From: a virus
Length of the DNA: 30,688 bases
Strand: one strand, 5' to 3'
Virus record (IMG/VR): IMGVR_UViG_3300011114_000936
Location: 1-30,688 of that record
Shown piece by piece: positions 9,710-15,635 of the stretch; positions within the stretch are counted from its first letter, which is position 1, and each line of letters opens with the position of its first letter. Both the position numbers and the translations under genes were made by a program. The notes under the pieces are model-generated. The model made no database searches. It saw nothing but the letters and a program-made list of their open reading frames with translations, and was not told the origin of the DNA.

Positions 9710-9916
9710 ATGGCGACTCCTGAAAACATCGGTAGCTACGTCACTACTGGCGATGATGGTGTCGAGAAATACATCATCAGTTTCTCCGTCCCCAAGGCCG
9801 ACGCCGACGCCGACGTGGCCACCTACGACCCGGCCAGCCCCCTGAGCCCGAGCGTGACCGTGGCCAGGACGTGGTGCCGTCCCATCTTCGACTCCCTCAA
9901 ACCGACTGGAGGTTGA
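9710..9916 (+). CDS. Hypothetical small protein, 68 aa
   Basis: I chose the ATG at 9710 over the in-frame GTG at 9704. GAGG (9698-9701) is 8 bases from the ATG but only 2 from the GTG, and the GTG overlaps the preceding stop. The N-terminal half looks strand-forming and contains an Asp/Ala repeat (Ala-Asp three times in a row); the C-terminal half is Pro/Ser-rich. No family recognised. It sits between a surface-type protein and a one-TM protein, so it may belong to virion or lysis functions. Confidence 0.55.
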   Translation: MATPENIGSYVTTGDDGVEKYIISFSVPKADADADVATYDPASPLSPSVTVARTWCRPIFDSLKPTGG

Positions 9917-9917
9917 A

Positions 9918-10229
9918 ATGGAGCAGATCAATGGGATCGCGCCGCTCCTTGTGGGTCCGGGCGCTGCTGTTGTGGTGCTGCTGGTCGTGCTTTACGGGCT
10001 CTATGCGCTGGCCGTCCAGCACCTCCTCCCCTTGGTCAAGTCCCTGGCCGACCGGCATCTGGCGCAGATCGACGCGCTCATCAAGGCCCAGCAAGAGGAA
10101 GGCAAGGCGGTCGCCAAAGCCTTGAACACCATCGACAAGCGGCTCGCCTACATCGAGGCCAAGTTCCACGGCGACACCAACAGCGGTGTCGACGGCCCTT
10201 CAACCCCACCCAGTATCTCTCGGAGGTAG
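9918..10229 (+). CDS. Single-TM protein with coiled-coil tail; candidate holin, 103 aa
   Basis: The start at 9918 is one base after the previous stop, with GGAGG just upstream. Residues about 9-34 form one strong hydrophobic segment (Leu/Val/Ala/Gly with Tyr at the end). A charged amphipathic helix (about 40-85; Lys, Glu, Gln, Asp) follows, then a short Pro/Ser tail. One N-terminal membrane helix plus a cytoplasmic coiled coil on about 100 aa fits small phage holins or other lysis-cassette membrane proteins, and it is the only clear membrane protein in this gene-dense stretch. No endolysin lies beside it, so the holin call is an inference. A virion-associated membrane anchor is the alternative. 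Confidence 0.55.
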   Translation: MEQINGIAPLLVGPGAAVVVLLVVLYGLYALAVQHLLPLVKSLADRHLAQIDALIKAQQEEGKAVAKALNTIDKRLAYIEAKFHGDTNSGVDGPSTPPSISRR

Positions 10230-10232
10230 ACC

Positions 10233-10538
10233 ATGAAGTACATCGACCCCAAGAACATCAGCCAGGGCGCCCTCGGCTCCTCTCCCGGCATCGGCGTCAT
10301 CGGCAGCGCCGTCGTCGCTGGGACCACGGCCGCCACCAACATCACCGTCACGGGCATCGGCCTCGCCGACAAGCTCGTCGCGGTGGTGCGCCTGGACCGT
10401 GACGCGACCGCCGCCAACATCAACATCACCAGCGTGCTCAGCGAGGCCAGCATCACGGCCGCGAACACCATCCAGCTGTCCACCACCAACACGACCGGCG
10501 ACTCGCTGCTCGTGCTCTGGCAGAACGGGACCACCTGA
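10233..10538 (+). CDS. Small beta-rich putative head decoration protein, 101 aa
   Basis: The ATG at 10233 has a strong site (CGGAGGTAG) overlapping the upstream gene's end. The pattern of Thr/Val/Ile-rich strands, an internal segment with Asp/Lys-Leu-Val-Ala-Val-Val-Arg, and a C-terminal Gly-Asp-Ser-Leu-Leu-Val-Leu-Trp resembles small beta proteins that are frequent in phage structural regions. Those are often listed as decoration or hypothetical virion proteins. Virion location is inferred from composition and the late operon. Confidence 0.6.
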   Translation: MKYIDPKNISQGALGSSPGIGVIGSAVVAGTTAATNITVTGIGLADKLVAVVRLDRDATAANINITSVLSEASITAANTIQLSTTNTTGDSLLVLWQNGTT

Positions 10539-10539
10539 G

Positions 10540-10794
10540 ATGGCGGCCAAACCATCCAAGGGCAAGGCCAAGGTCAAGGTCACCAGCTCTGGCAAGCGCG
10601 TGTCCTATGGGCAGGCCGGTCAAGCCAAGGGTGGTGGCCCTCGCGTCAAGCCTGGGACGGCCAAGGGAGATGCCTACTGCGCTCGGTCGGCGGGCCAGAT
10701 GAAGCAGCATCCCTCGGCCGCCTCCGATCCCAACTCGCCTCTGCGCTTGAGCCGTGCTCGGTGGAAGTGCAAGGGCGAAAAGTCCACGAAGTAG
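10540..10794 (+). CDS. Small Lys/Gly-rich basic protein, 84 aa
   Basis: The ATG at 10540 lies one base after the previous stop. The N-terminus is strongly basic (alternating Lys, Gly, Pro, Val). A conserved-looking core follows: Lys-Gly-Asp-Ala-Tyr-Cys-Ala-Arg-Ser near residues 45-53, then Ser-Arg-Ala-Arg-Trp-Lys-Cys near the end. I recall this Cys-Ala-Arg-Ser plus Trp-Lys-Cys pattern from a widespread family of small phage proteins of unknown function (possibly DUF6321), but could not check. The two Cys could bind a metal or form a disulfide. Nucleic-acid binding is plausible from charge only. Confidence 0.65.
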   Translation: MAAKPSKGKAKVKVTSSGKRVSYGQAGQAKGGGPRVKPGTAKGDAYCARSAGQMKQHPSAASDPNSPLRLSRARWKCKGEKSTK

Positions 10795-10802
10795 GAGGCA
10801 CC

Positions 10803-10937
10803 ATGCCGCTGAAGAAGGGAACCGGGAACAAGACGATCTCCTACAACATCAAGAAGATGATGAAGGAAGGTCGGCCTCAGAAGCAGGCCATCGCCATCGC
10901 CCTGCGGAAAGCGCACAAGCCGAAGCCGAAGAAGTGA
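10803..10937 (+). CDS. Tiny basic protein, 44 aa
   Basis: The ATG at 10803 follows AGGAGG (about 10793-10798), an excellent site, so the gene is well supported despite its size. The sequence is mostly Lys plus a helix with Gln-Lys-Gln-Ala-Ile-Ala-Ile-Ala-Leu, a signature shared with short phage and bacterial proteins (DUF6496-like) that follow or precede structural genes. It is the last gene of the plus-strand operon, upstream of a structured intergenic region and a terminator. Function unknown. Confidence 0.65.
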   Translation: MPLKKGTGNKTISYNIKKMMKEGRPQKQAIAIALRKAHKPKPKK

Positions 10938-10942
10938 CGGCC

Positions 10943-11141
10943 GCGCTATATGTGGTACGATGACTGGCTGGCGCAAGCGCCCAGGGCAGCAGAGTGCTGA
11001 CTGGGCCACTTGCGTCAGTGGCCAGGGCATTGTGCCCAGCCCATCAGGGAGGAAGGTGAGGCGAGATGGACTGACGCAAGATTTAGCGCAGCGTGAGGTG
11101 GACAGGTCGCCGAATCCTGAGTGCACCAACTCACAAAGCAA
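10943..11141 (+). ncRNA. Candidate structured RNA (four hairpins plus long-range pairing) before the terminator
   Basis: This gene-free stretch contains four consecutive hairpins: 10968-10984 (CTGGCG/CGCC with AG), 10987-10999 (CAGCA/TGCTG, loop GAG), 11001-11025 (9 bp with one bulged G, loop TGCGTC) and 11025-11037 (GGGCA/TGCCC, loop TTG). Bases 11009-11019, covering the third hairpin's loop, are perfectly complementary over 11 nt to 11070-11080, which allows a pseudoknot or an alternative fold. It begins with the 11-mer GCGCTATATGT, which also occurs at 15095-15105 ahead of the plus-strand operon, and ends at a strong terminator. It could be a separate small RNA or a structured 3' UTR. No known RNA family is recognised. 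An ORF (10960-11166) crosses it but runs into the terminator stem. Confidence 0.4.
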
Positions 11142-11186
11142 AAGAGGGAGGCCCAGTTTTTACTGAGCCTCCCTCTTATCGTTTTT
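11142..11186. terminator. Bidirectional intrinsic terminator between convergent operons
   Basis: An 11-bp perfect stem (11142-11152 with 11167-11177, GC-rich core GAGGGAGGC/GCCTCCCTC) is extended inside by CAG/CTG around a T-rich loop. On the plus strand a T-run follows (11182-11186). On the minus strand the complement of the preceding A-rich stretch (about 11136-11144) gives a T-rich tail. It lies just beyond the last minus-strand stop (11191) and downstream of the last plus-strand gene, so it can end both operons. Confidence 0.9.
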
Positions 11187-11190
11187 GCCG

Positions 11191-11505
11191 TTAGTGCCAG
11201 ATGCCGTTGGGCAGCTCGATCTCAGCGCCGCTATCGACCTCGAAGGCGATCTCCATTTCGCCGTCGATGCCCAGCGCCATCAGCCGCTTCCTGGTCTCCC
11301 GCATCACGTAGCCGACGACGATTTCGCGAGCGGTGTTCGTGTCTTCCGGGCTCTGCATCTCGGCCACGACGCGAAGGAAACCCTTCGCCGTCTTCCAGCG
11401 ATGCTTGACGCTTGGCTTCATCATCTCGCGGCATAGCTCTCCGTGGTAGCTGTCCTCATCCAGACGATTCTTGATGTAGTCGCGGAAGGTGTTTTTTTCC
11501 AGCAT
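11191..11505 (-). CDS. Hypothetical protein, last gene of the early operon, 104 aa
   Basis: A longer frame opens at 11604, but I chose the ATG at 11505. A CGGAG site lies 6 bases upstream of it, and the extra N-terminal 33 residues are Pro/Ser-rich with no codon-like pattern. The protein is charged and mostly helical: a Lys/Arg/Asp-rich start, a central Arg-Glu-Ile-Val-Val-Gly-Tyr segment, and an acidic C-terminus with strand-like alternation. No catalytic or DNA-binding motif is recognised. Being last in the replication operon and next to the primase-helicase gene, it may be a replication accessory or host-takeover protein; this is a guess from position. Confidence 0.6.
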   Translation of the reverse strand: MLEKNTFRDYIKNRLDEDSYHGELCREMMKPSVKHRWKTAKGFLRVVAEMQSPEDTNTAREIVVGYVMRETRKRLMALGIDGEMEIAFEVDSGAEIELPNGIWH

Positions 11506-11600
11506 GGTTAGCTCCGAAGAACACGAGAGAAGAGGAGGCCGAGGCTGAAGAACAGGATGTGGGTCGAGAAGTCCTGAAGGACTTGCGCAGGGATCATGGT

Positions 11601-13898
11601 TCACCGAAAGCTGTTGGAGTTGACGTGGAAGTTACCAGCGATGATCTCAGGATCAACGGCGTGAAGACCGTTGCCGGGCATGGGCTCGACGCCCTGGTCC
11701 TCTCCTTCGAGGTACTTGTAGTAGTAGCTGACGCCGTTGATCTTCCCAGCTCCCCGGATGAAGCCGGCGTTGATGAGGGCGGCGCCAAGTGACAGGCCCT
11801 GACGCTGCACGTCGATGGGCTTGGTCTTGTCTTGCACGATCGCCATGGCGAACTGCTTGACCGTGATTCGGTTCTTCTTCCCTCCATAGTTGGCGTTGTA
11901 GATCTGCGTGGCGCACTCGGTGTAGTAGTCGGTGTAGGTGCTGGTCTCATTGTTCGAGTCCCGCATCTCCTCCTCTTCAGCGGTGAGCCACCACTGCTCT
12001 CCATTGAGAAAGTAGGTGACGGCTTCGGCGAGGAGCTGGTCCCTGTTCTCGCGCAGCCAGTCGAGGTCGGCCTTGGGCTGCTGCCAGCTGCGCGCGTTGA
12101 GGGTGTAGTCGCGCGGGCACTCAACGACCCAGTACCTGCGCGACCCAGTCGGGTCCTTCAGAAACATCCCCTCGTTGGTGGAGCTGACGAAGACGGAGTG
12201 GCGCGGCAGCGTGATGGTCCGGCGTCCATAGGGCGGGCGAAAGGTGTCTTCCTGCGTGGTGAGGAAGCGCTTCTTGGTCTCCTCATCCGCGCGCTTCCCG
12301 CTGGCCATCTCGGCGTCTTCGTAAATCCAGCACTTGCGCAAGGCCTCGTAGGCGTCCTTGTTGGTCATGTCGATGGGCGAGGAGTTCGTGTAGCACTTGT
12401 CCCCGATCTGCGTCCACACCCGGCAGATGGTGCTCTTGCCCATGCCCTGCACGCCCTTCAGGGTGAGGACGGTGTCGAGCTTGCACCCTGGCTTGGCGAC
12501 TCTGGCGATCAGCCCGATGGCCCAGCGACGGGAATAGGCAGCGATCAAAGGAGTCTGCTCGGCTCCGGTGGTGCGGTGCAACCAGGTGTCGAGGCGGGGC
12601 ACCTTGTCCCAGGCCAGCGTATTCAGATACTCAATCACAGGGTTGCGCTTGTTCATGTTGCAGACGCGCTGGATGGCGTCGTTCACGATGTCCTTGCCGC
12701 CCGGACGCAGCCAGTTGTAGTCGTCCTGCGCGATGCGGATGATGTCGAGATAGTCGTGGTCACTGACGGGCCGATCACCGTTCATCTCAACGCCATCGAA
12801 ATCGTCAAACCAAAAGTTAAACCTGGCGTCCTGGGTGATGAGCGTGATGAGATTGCTGATGGTCGGGAGGATCGCGCCGGGCATCCCATTCGCGCCGGGA
12901 GCCCGCGCGAGCTGGGCACGGCCAGGGGAGGGGGGAGTCGTGACGATGTTGCTGATGTTCCAGTAGGTCGTGTTGCGTGGCCCGCTGAAGTAACGGGTGC
13001 GGCCGTCCTCTTCCTTCTTAAAGAACCCAGAGCCAATGCTGGTTCCACCGAACGGGCAGATGACTTTTTCCTTTTCACCAGGATCAAGTCGATCCACGAT
13101 GGCCTGCCAGGTCTCTCCCTCACACTCCATGAGGTTGAAGTCGACGGTCTCGCTGGGGTTCTGCCCCTTTGGCTGCTTCCCGTTGGTCGGCGCCTTGGTC
13201 GCGGCCATGGCGTTGTGCTGATGGATGATGTTGGCGACCATCCCGCTGGTGAGCACCACGTCGGGATGCTCAGCGAGGAGCGAGACCACACGCGGTTGAG
13301 CGTCGCACTTGGTGTTGATGGACCCCGGAAGGCGGCAGATGCGGGCGCCGACATCCTGGGTCTTGTCCCAGCAAGCAGGCCAGGAGACGTGCTGTTGAAG
13401 CAGCTCCTGGGCGTACTGATGCAGCTCTTTGAGGGCCGCTTTCTCAGCGCCGAACTGCTGCGGCACAGCGATGTGGTAGTGACGGCCCCAGCCCGAGTCG
13501 ATGACAGCCGTGGGCTCACACCCAAAGACCTGGCGGAAGGCCTCCCCGCACTCGTTGTGCAGCTGCAAGGTCAGCTCGGCCAGAGTCTCCTGCGACTCGG
13601 CGTACATGAGCGCCTTCTTCGCCTTGGCATTGGGCGCCTTCTGCCCAGCGGGCGTGGGAGAGAGGTGCTTGGACTGCCAGAGCTGCACCAAGTCGGCGTC
13701 GAAGAAGAGGCTCGTGACACGGACGACGCTCTCCTCAGTGCGCCCGTTTTCATTGGCGTTGCGGTCGATAGAATCGAGCGCGAAAGTGCCGGTCGAAATG
13801 TAGGTCTGGCCCCCGAAGACGGGCATCGCGTAGCGACAATTATCTTCGGGGTCGGGCCACACGCTGCGCGGCCTGGTGTTATAAAGCTCTTGGGACAT
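11601..13898 (-). CDS. Primase-helicase: archaeo-eukaryotic-type primase fused to SF3/VirE-like ATPase, 765 aa
   Basis: N-terminal primase/polymerase motifs: Phe-Phe-Asp-Ala-Asp (acid pair D67, D69), Ser-Gly-Trp-Gly-Arg-His-Tyr-His (135-142), and Arg-Leu-Pro-Gly-Ser-Ile-Asn-Thr-Lys (189-197). This set is known from AEP/PrimPol enzymes such as the phage NrS-1 polymerase. C-terminal ATPase motifs: Walker A GVQGMGKST (482-490), Walker B Trp-Ile-Tyr-Glu-Asp-Ala-Glu (524-530), sensor Val-Ser-Ser-Thr-Asn-Glu (571-576) and an arginine-finger-type Gly-Ser-Arg-Arg-Tyr-Trp (585-590), as in VirE/D5-like SF3 helicases. It should unwind the origin and synthesise primers, and possibly longer DNA. The start is preceded by GAGG. 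It is the only recognisable replication enzyme here. Confidence 0.9.
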   Translation of the reverse strand: MSQELYNTRPRSVWPDPEDNCRYAMPVFGGQTYISTGTFALDSIDRNANENGRTEESVVRVTSLFFDADLVQLWQSKHLSPTPAGQKAPNAKAKKALMYAESQETLAELTLQLHNECGEAFRQVFGCEPTAVIDSGWGRHYHIAVPQQFGAEKAALKELHQYAQELLQQHVSWPACWDKTQDVGARICRLPGSINTKCDAQPRVVSLLAEHPDVVLTSGMVANIIHQHNAMAATKAPTNGKQPKGQNPSETVDFNLMECEGETWQAIVDRLDPGEKEKVICPFGGTSIGSGFFKKEEDGRTRYFSGPRNTTYWNISNIVTTPPSPGRAQLARAPGANGMPGAILPTISNLITLITQDARFNFWFDDFDGVEMNGDRPVSDHDYLDIIRIAQDDYNWLRPGGKDIVNDAIQRVCNMNKRNPVIEYLNTLAWDKVPRLDTWLHRTTGAEQTPLIAAYSRRWAIGLIARVAKPGCKLDTVLTLKGVQGMGKSTICRVWTQIGDKCYTNSSPIDMTNKDAYEALRKCWIYEDAEMASGKRADEETKKRFLTTQEDTFRPPYGRRTITLPRHSVFVSSTNEGMFLKDPTGSRRYWVVECPRDYTLNARSWQQPKADLDWLRENRDQLLAEAVTYFLNGEQWWLTAEEEEMRDSNNETSTYTDYYTECATQIYNANYGGKKNRITVKQFAMAIVQDKTKPIDVQRQGLSLGAALINAGFIRGAGKINGVSYYYKYLEGEDQGVEPMPGNGLHAVDPEIIAGNFHVNSNSFR

Positions 13899-13987
13899 GG
13901 GAAGGTCCTCGTTGAGTTGAGTGGAAGTGGAACGTGGTGTTGGGGCAGGATGGGCTGCAACCTATCCTGCCCCTCTCTATGTCGGGG

Positions 13988-14185
13988 TCACCGGGCTGCG
14001 AGGGGGTTGGAGCCGGCAGCTGCGACTTCGGCGACGGCGCGGCGCATGTCTTCGCGGACAACCTCGTACAGGTACAGCTCGACGTAGCGGCGCATCGACA
14101 TCCCGCGGACACGGGCAGCAACGCCGAGAAGCTCGCGAAACGAGATCGGCACCGCGATGGAGGTGACGTCTTTAGGAAGCGGCAT
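13988..14185 (-). CDS. Ribbon-helix-helix-like DNA-binding protein, 65 aa
   Basis: The start at 14185 overlaps the upstream gene's end by 14 bases and has GAGG at good spacing. The layout is a short strand (Thr-Ser-Ile-Ala-Val-Pro-Ile), then a helix with Leu-Leu-Gly-Val-Ala-Ala-Arg-Val-Arg-Gly, then Met-Ser and a second helix (Tyr-Val-Glu-Leu-Tyr-Leu-Tyr-Glu-Val-Val). This is the strand-helix-helix pattern of Arc/CopG/MetJ-type dimeric regulators, at their usual size. Such proteins bind tandem short palindromes, and a pair of GTTAGC-type palindromes lies upstream of this operon's promoter (14700-14729). It is a natural candidate for their binding factor, giving autoregulation of the replication operon. 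Fold call from pattern only. Confidence 0.6.
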   Translation of the reverse strand: MPLPKDVTSIAVPISFRELLGVAARVRGMSMRRYVELYLYEVVREDMRRAVAEVAAAGSNPLAAR

Positions 14186-14417
14186 TGACGACCTCGACGG
14201 TGAAGTGGCGCTCGAAGGAGCCCATCCCGCCCAGACGGGTGTAGCACTTCAAGTGCTGCGTGATGGACGTGGGCGAGCGCTCCTCGGAGAGGACCGACCA
14301 AGACCGGGAGTTCACGCCCTTGGCGACGTGAGCAGCGACCTTGGAACGGGCGGACTCGATGTTCTTGGCGCGGAAGGGCTCGCCAAAGTTGTAGGAAGAA
14401 CTGCGGAAAGTGAGCAT
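14172..14417 (-). CDS. Hypothetical protein, possible paralogue of the upstream gene, 81 aa
   Basis: The ATG at 14417 has GGAG about 5 bases upstream, within the end of the preceding gene, so translation is probably coupled. A larger frame to 14633 exists but overlaps the neighbour and lacks a site. Shared spacing with the upstream 75-aa protein includes an N-terminal aromatic-Arg..Tyr segment, a Phe..Ala then Ala..Val-Ala helix, a central Trp, a Tyr-Thr segment and a C-terminal Val/Ile-Glu strand. The likely fold is small alpha/beta. No known family recognised; the position in the early operon suggests a regulator or host-interacting protein. Confidence 0.6.
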   Translation of the reverse strand: MLTFRSSSYNFGEPFRAKNIESARSKVAAHVAKGVNSRSWSVLSEERSPTSITQHLKCYTRLGGMGSFERHFTVEVVNAAS

Positions 14418-14419
14418 TG

Positions 14420-14647
14420 TTACTCCAACTCGATGATGCTGATGAGGCGGCGCTGACGAGGCACCGTGTAGTAGCTGACCTCGAAGGTGGTCATGTTCAT
14501 GTCGGGGACGTGGCGGCTGTCCATCCAGGCCCAGGTCTTCGTGCCCAGCGTGCCACCGATGTACTGGGCGACGAGAGAGGCAGCGTGCTTCAAACTGTCG
14601 GCGGTGAAAGGGCGCATCTGGTAGGCGCGGCAACGGTAGCGGGGCAT
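14420..14647 (-). CDS. Hypothetical protein, first gene of the early operon, 75 aa
   Basis: The ATG at 14647 is preceded by GGAG at 9 bases. The upstream in-frame ATG (14662) has no binding site and sits at the predicted transcription start, so I reject it unless the mRNA is leaderless. The protein has a basic start (Arg/Tyr-rich), a helix (about 17-30), a Trp-rich middle and a strand-rich C-terminus ending Ile-Ile-Glu-Leu-Glu. It ends two bases before the next gene's ATG. No family recognised; weak similarity in layout to the next protein. Confidence 0.6.
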   Translation of the reverse strand: MPRYRCRAYQMRPFTADSLKHAASLVAQYIGGTLGTKTWAWMDSRHVPDMNMTTFEVSYYTVPRQRRLISIIELE

Positions 14648-14668
14648 TGGCGTGGTCTCCATGAGCTA

Positions 14669-14697
14669 AATGTAGCGGAGCCCATGGCGGTGGTCAA
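14669..14697 (-). promoter_or_regulatory. Sigma70-like promoter for the minus-strand replication operon
   Basis: Read on the minus strand: -35 TTGACC (14692-14697), exactly 17 bases (14675-14691), then -10 TACATT (14669-14674). The start would fall near 14662, giving a short leader that carries the GGAG used by the gene at 14647. Two tandem palindromes lie immediately upstream of the -35 box. Matches are 5 of 6 and 4 of 6 to consensus. Confidence 0.55.
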
Positions 14698-14699
14698 GT

Positions 14700-14729
14700 G
14701 TTAGCCGCTAAACTTTGTTAGCCGCTAAC
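14700..14729. promoter_or_regulatory. Tandem palindromic operators
   Basis: Two copies of the 13-mer GTTAGC-C-GCTAA(A/C) start at 14700 and 14717, 17 bases apart. The second is a perfect 6-bp inverted repeat about one central base; the first misses one outer pair. They abut the -35 box of the minus-strand promoter. A degenerate inverted copy of the half-site (TAGCGG) overlaps the -10 box near 14673. The arrangement suggests cooperative binding of a small dimeric regulator, possibly the ribbon-helix-helix-like protein at 13988-14185. Confidence 0.6.
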
Positions 14730-15074
14730 ATATCGTGGTTGAAACTCCAATATTGCGTGGTCGACCTAACAGCAGAGGACCTCCAACCAAGTCAGGGGGG
14801 AGTCTCCTACGGAGATAGTCAAGGATAAACCTGGTCCAGTAGGGGGTAGAGTACATATAGGAGTAAAATCAAAGAGTAGATACCTACACAGCAAACAGCT
14901 CAGCGCAGCACAGCGCACCAACTTCTGCTGCGCGCATCCCTCTTCGACTACTTTAGTTTGACCCCCCTACCCCCCCACTGCCCTATACTTTGGAACAGGA
15001 CCCAGGAACAACCGCCATCTTCTTTGGTAGGGGGGGTCAGCGCGGCGCTCGGGCAGGTAGGGGGTGCTAAATCT

Positions 15075-15104
15075 GTTGCACTTTGCAACGACCTGCGCTA
15101 TATG
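15075..15104 (+). promoter_or_regulatory. Promoter with palindromic operator for the plus-strand operon
   Basis: -35 TTGCAC (15076-15081), a 17-base spacer, then -10 TATATG (15099-15104). The perfect inverted repeat GTTGCA-CTT-TGCAAC (15075-15089) covers the -35 box, so a repressor bound there would block polymerase. The start would fall within a base or two of the ATG at 15111, which has no clear ribosome binding site, implying a leaderless mRNA. A second -10-like TATACT at 14984-14989 follows TTGACC (14958-14963), but with a 20-base gap, and could serve as a weaker upstream promoter. Confidence 0.4.
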
Positions 15105-15110
15105 TAGGGC

Positions 15111-15635
15111 ATGAAGTACCACATGATCATCGACACCGAGACTTCCGGCCTGCCCAACAACCAGCACGCTGCGCCCATTCAGGTGGGTGTCGCGGTCCTC
15201 GGGCCGGATCTCAACCTCGCCTACACCGACAGCTGGTACGTGATGCCGCGCATCATCGACACGGCGTCCTACCGCGGAGCGCAGAAGGTCCACGGCATCT
15301 CGCTCGCCACCCTGGAGCAGTACGCCTTCAGCTCGGAGGCTTCAGTTGAGAAGCTGAAGTCCAAGTGGCTGGAGTTCGGGCGGCCTCAGCTCTACGCCTA
15401 CAACGTCAGCTTTGACGAGCTGATGATCCAGCGGATGGGATGGGCACCCGGTGGCTACTGGGGCCCTTGCCTGATGAACGCGGCCACCTCGTACTTGCAG
15501 CGCCCGAAGAAGGTGAAGCTCGTGGAGGCCTGCAACGCCCTCGGCGTGCCCGGTCCTGGGGGCGACGCGCACGATGCCCTGGCCGACGCGGTCGCTGCTG
15601 CCAACGTGGGCCGTGCTATCGGAGCCTTCGTATGA
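15111..15635 (+). CDS. DEDDh 3'-5' exonuclease (DnaQ-like), 174 aa
   Basis: Exo I motif Ile-Asp-Thr-Glu-Thr at residues 7-11 (D8, E10), a His-Gly-Ile-Ser segment at 61-64, Exo II Tyr-Asn-Val-Ser-Phe-Asp at 97-102 (D102), and Exo III His-Asp-Ala-Leu-Ala-Asp at 154-159 (H154, D159). All four acidic residues and the His of the DEDDh class are present. The size matches stand-alone DnaQ-like nucleases. It may proofread or trim ends for the primase-helicase, which has no exonuclease domain of its own, or process host nucleic acid. First gene of the rightward operon, it overlaps the next by ATGA. The start has no evident Shine-Dalgarno sequence. Confidence 0.9.
   Translation: MKYHMIIDTETSGLPNNQHAAPIQVGVAVLGPDLNLAYTDSWYVMPRIIDTASYRGAQKVHGISLATLEQYAFSSEASVEKLKSKWLEFGRPQLYAYNVSFDELMIQRMGWAPGGYWGPCLMNAATSYLQRPKKVKLVEACNALGVPGPGGDAHDALADAVAAANVGRAIGAFV

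Larger units (their letters stand above)
14663..15110. other. Divergent control region with G-run repeats; candidate replication origin
   Basis: This is the longest gene-free stretch (about 450 bp). It separates the two operons and is richer in A/T than its surroundings. Besides promoters and operators it holds repeated GTAGGGGG elements: 14839-14847 and 15057-15065 (identical 9-mers), 15027-15036 (seven G), and an inverted copy with six and seven C at 14962-14976. There is also a six-G run at 14795-14800. The pair at about 14959-14971 and 15026-15039 is a near-perfect inverted repeat. Other dyads: 14803-14815, 14903-14910 with 14926-14933 (8 bp), and 15039-15049. An origin next to the replication operon is plausible but unproven. 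Confidence 0.45.

Noticed and set aside
10960-11166. 68-aa plus-strand frame in the structured intergenic region
   Set aside because: It runs through the terminator stem, has no ribosome binding site, and the region's hairpins explain the sequence better.
11569-11584. Hairpin AAGTCC-TGAA-GGACTT between two minus-strand genes as a terminator
   Set aside because: Short 6-bp stem with no T-run on either strand; at most a minor mRNA element.
11506-11604. N-terminal extension of the 104-aa minus-strand gene
   Set aside because: A GGAG site six bases before 11505 fits the shorter form; the extension is Pro/Ser/Cys-rich and nearly abuts the upstream stop.
11832-14087. 751-aa plus-strand frame opposite the primase-helicase
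   Set aside because: Antisense shadow: the minus-strand frame contains complete AEP and SF3 motifs, while this frame shows none.
14967-15293. 108-aa minus-strand frame across the control region
   Set aside because: It spans G-run repeats, both promoter elements and the start of the exonuclease gene without a plausible start signal.
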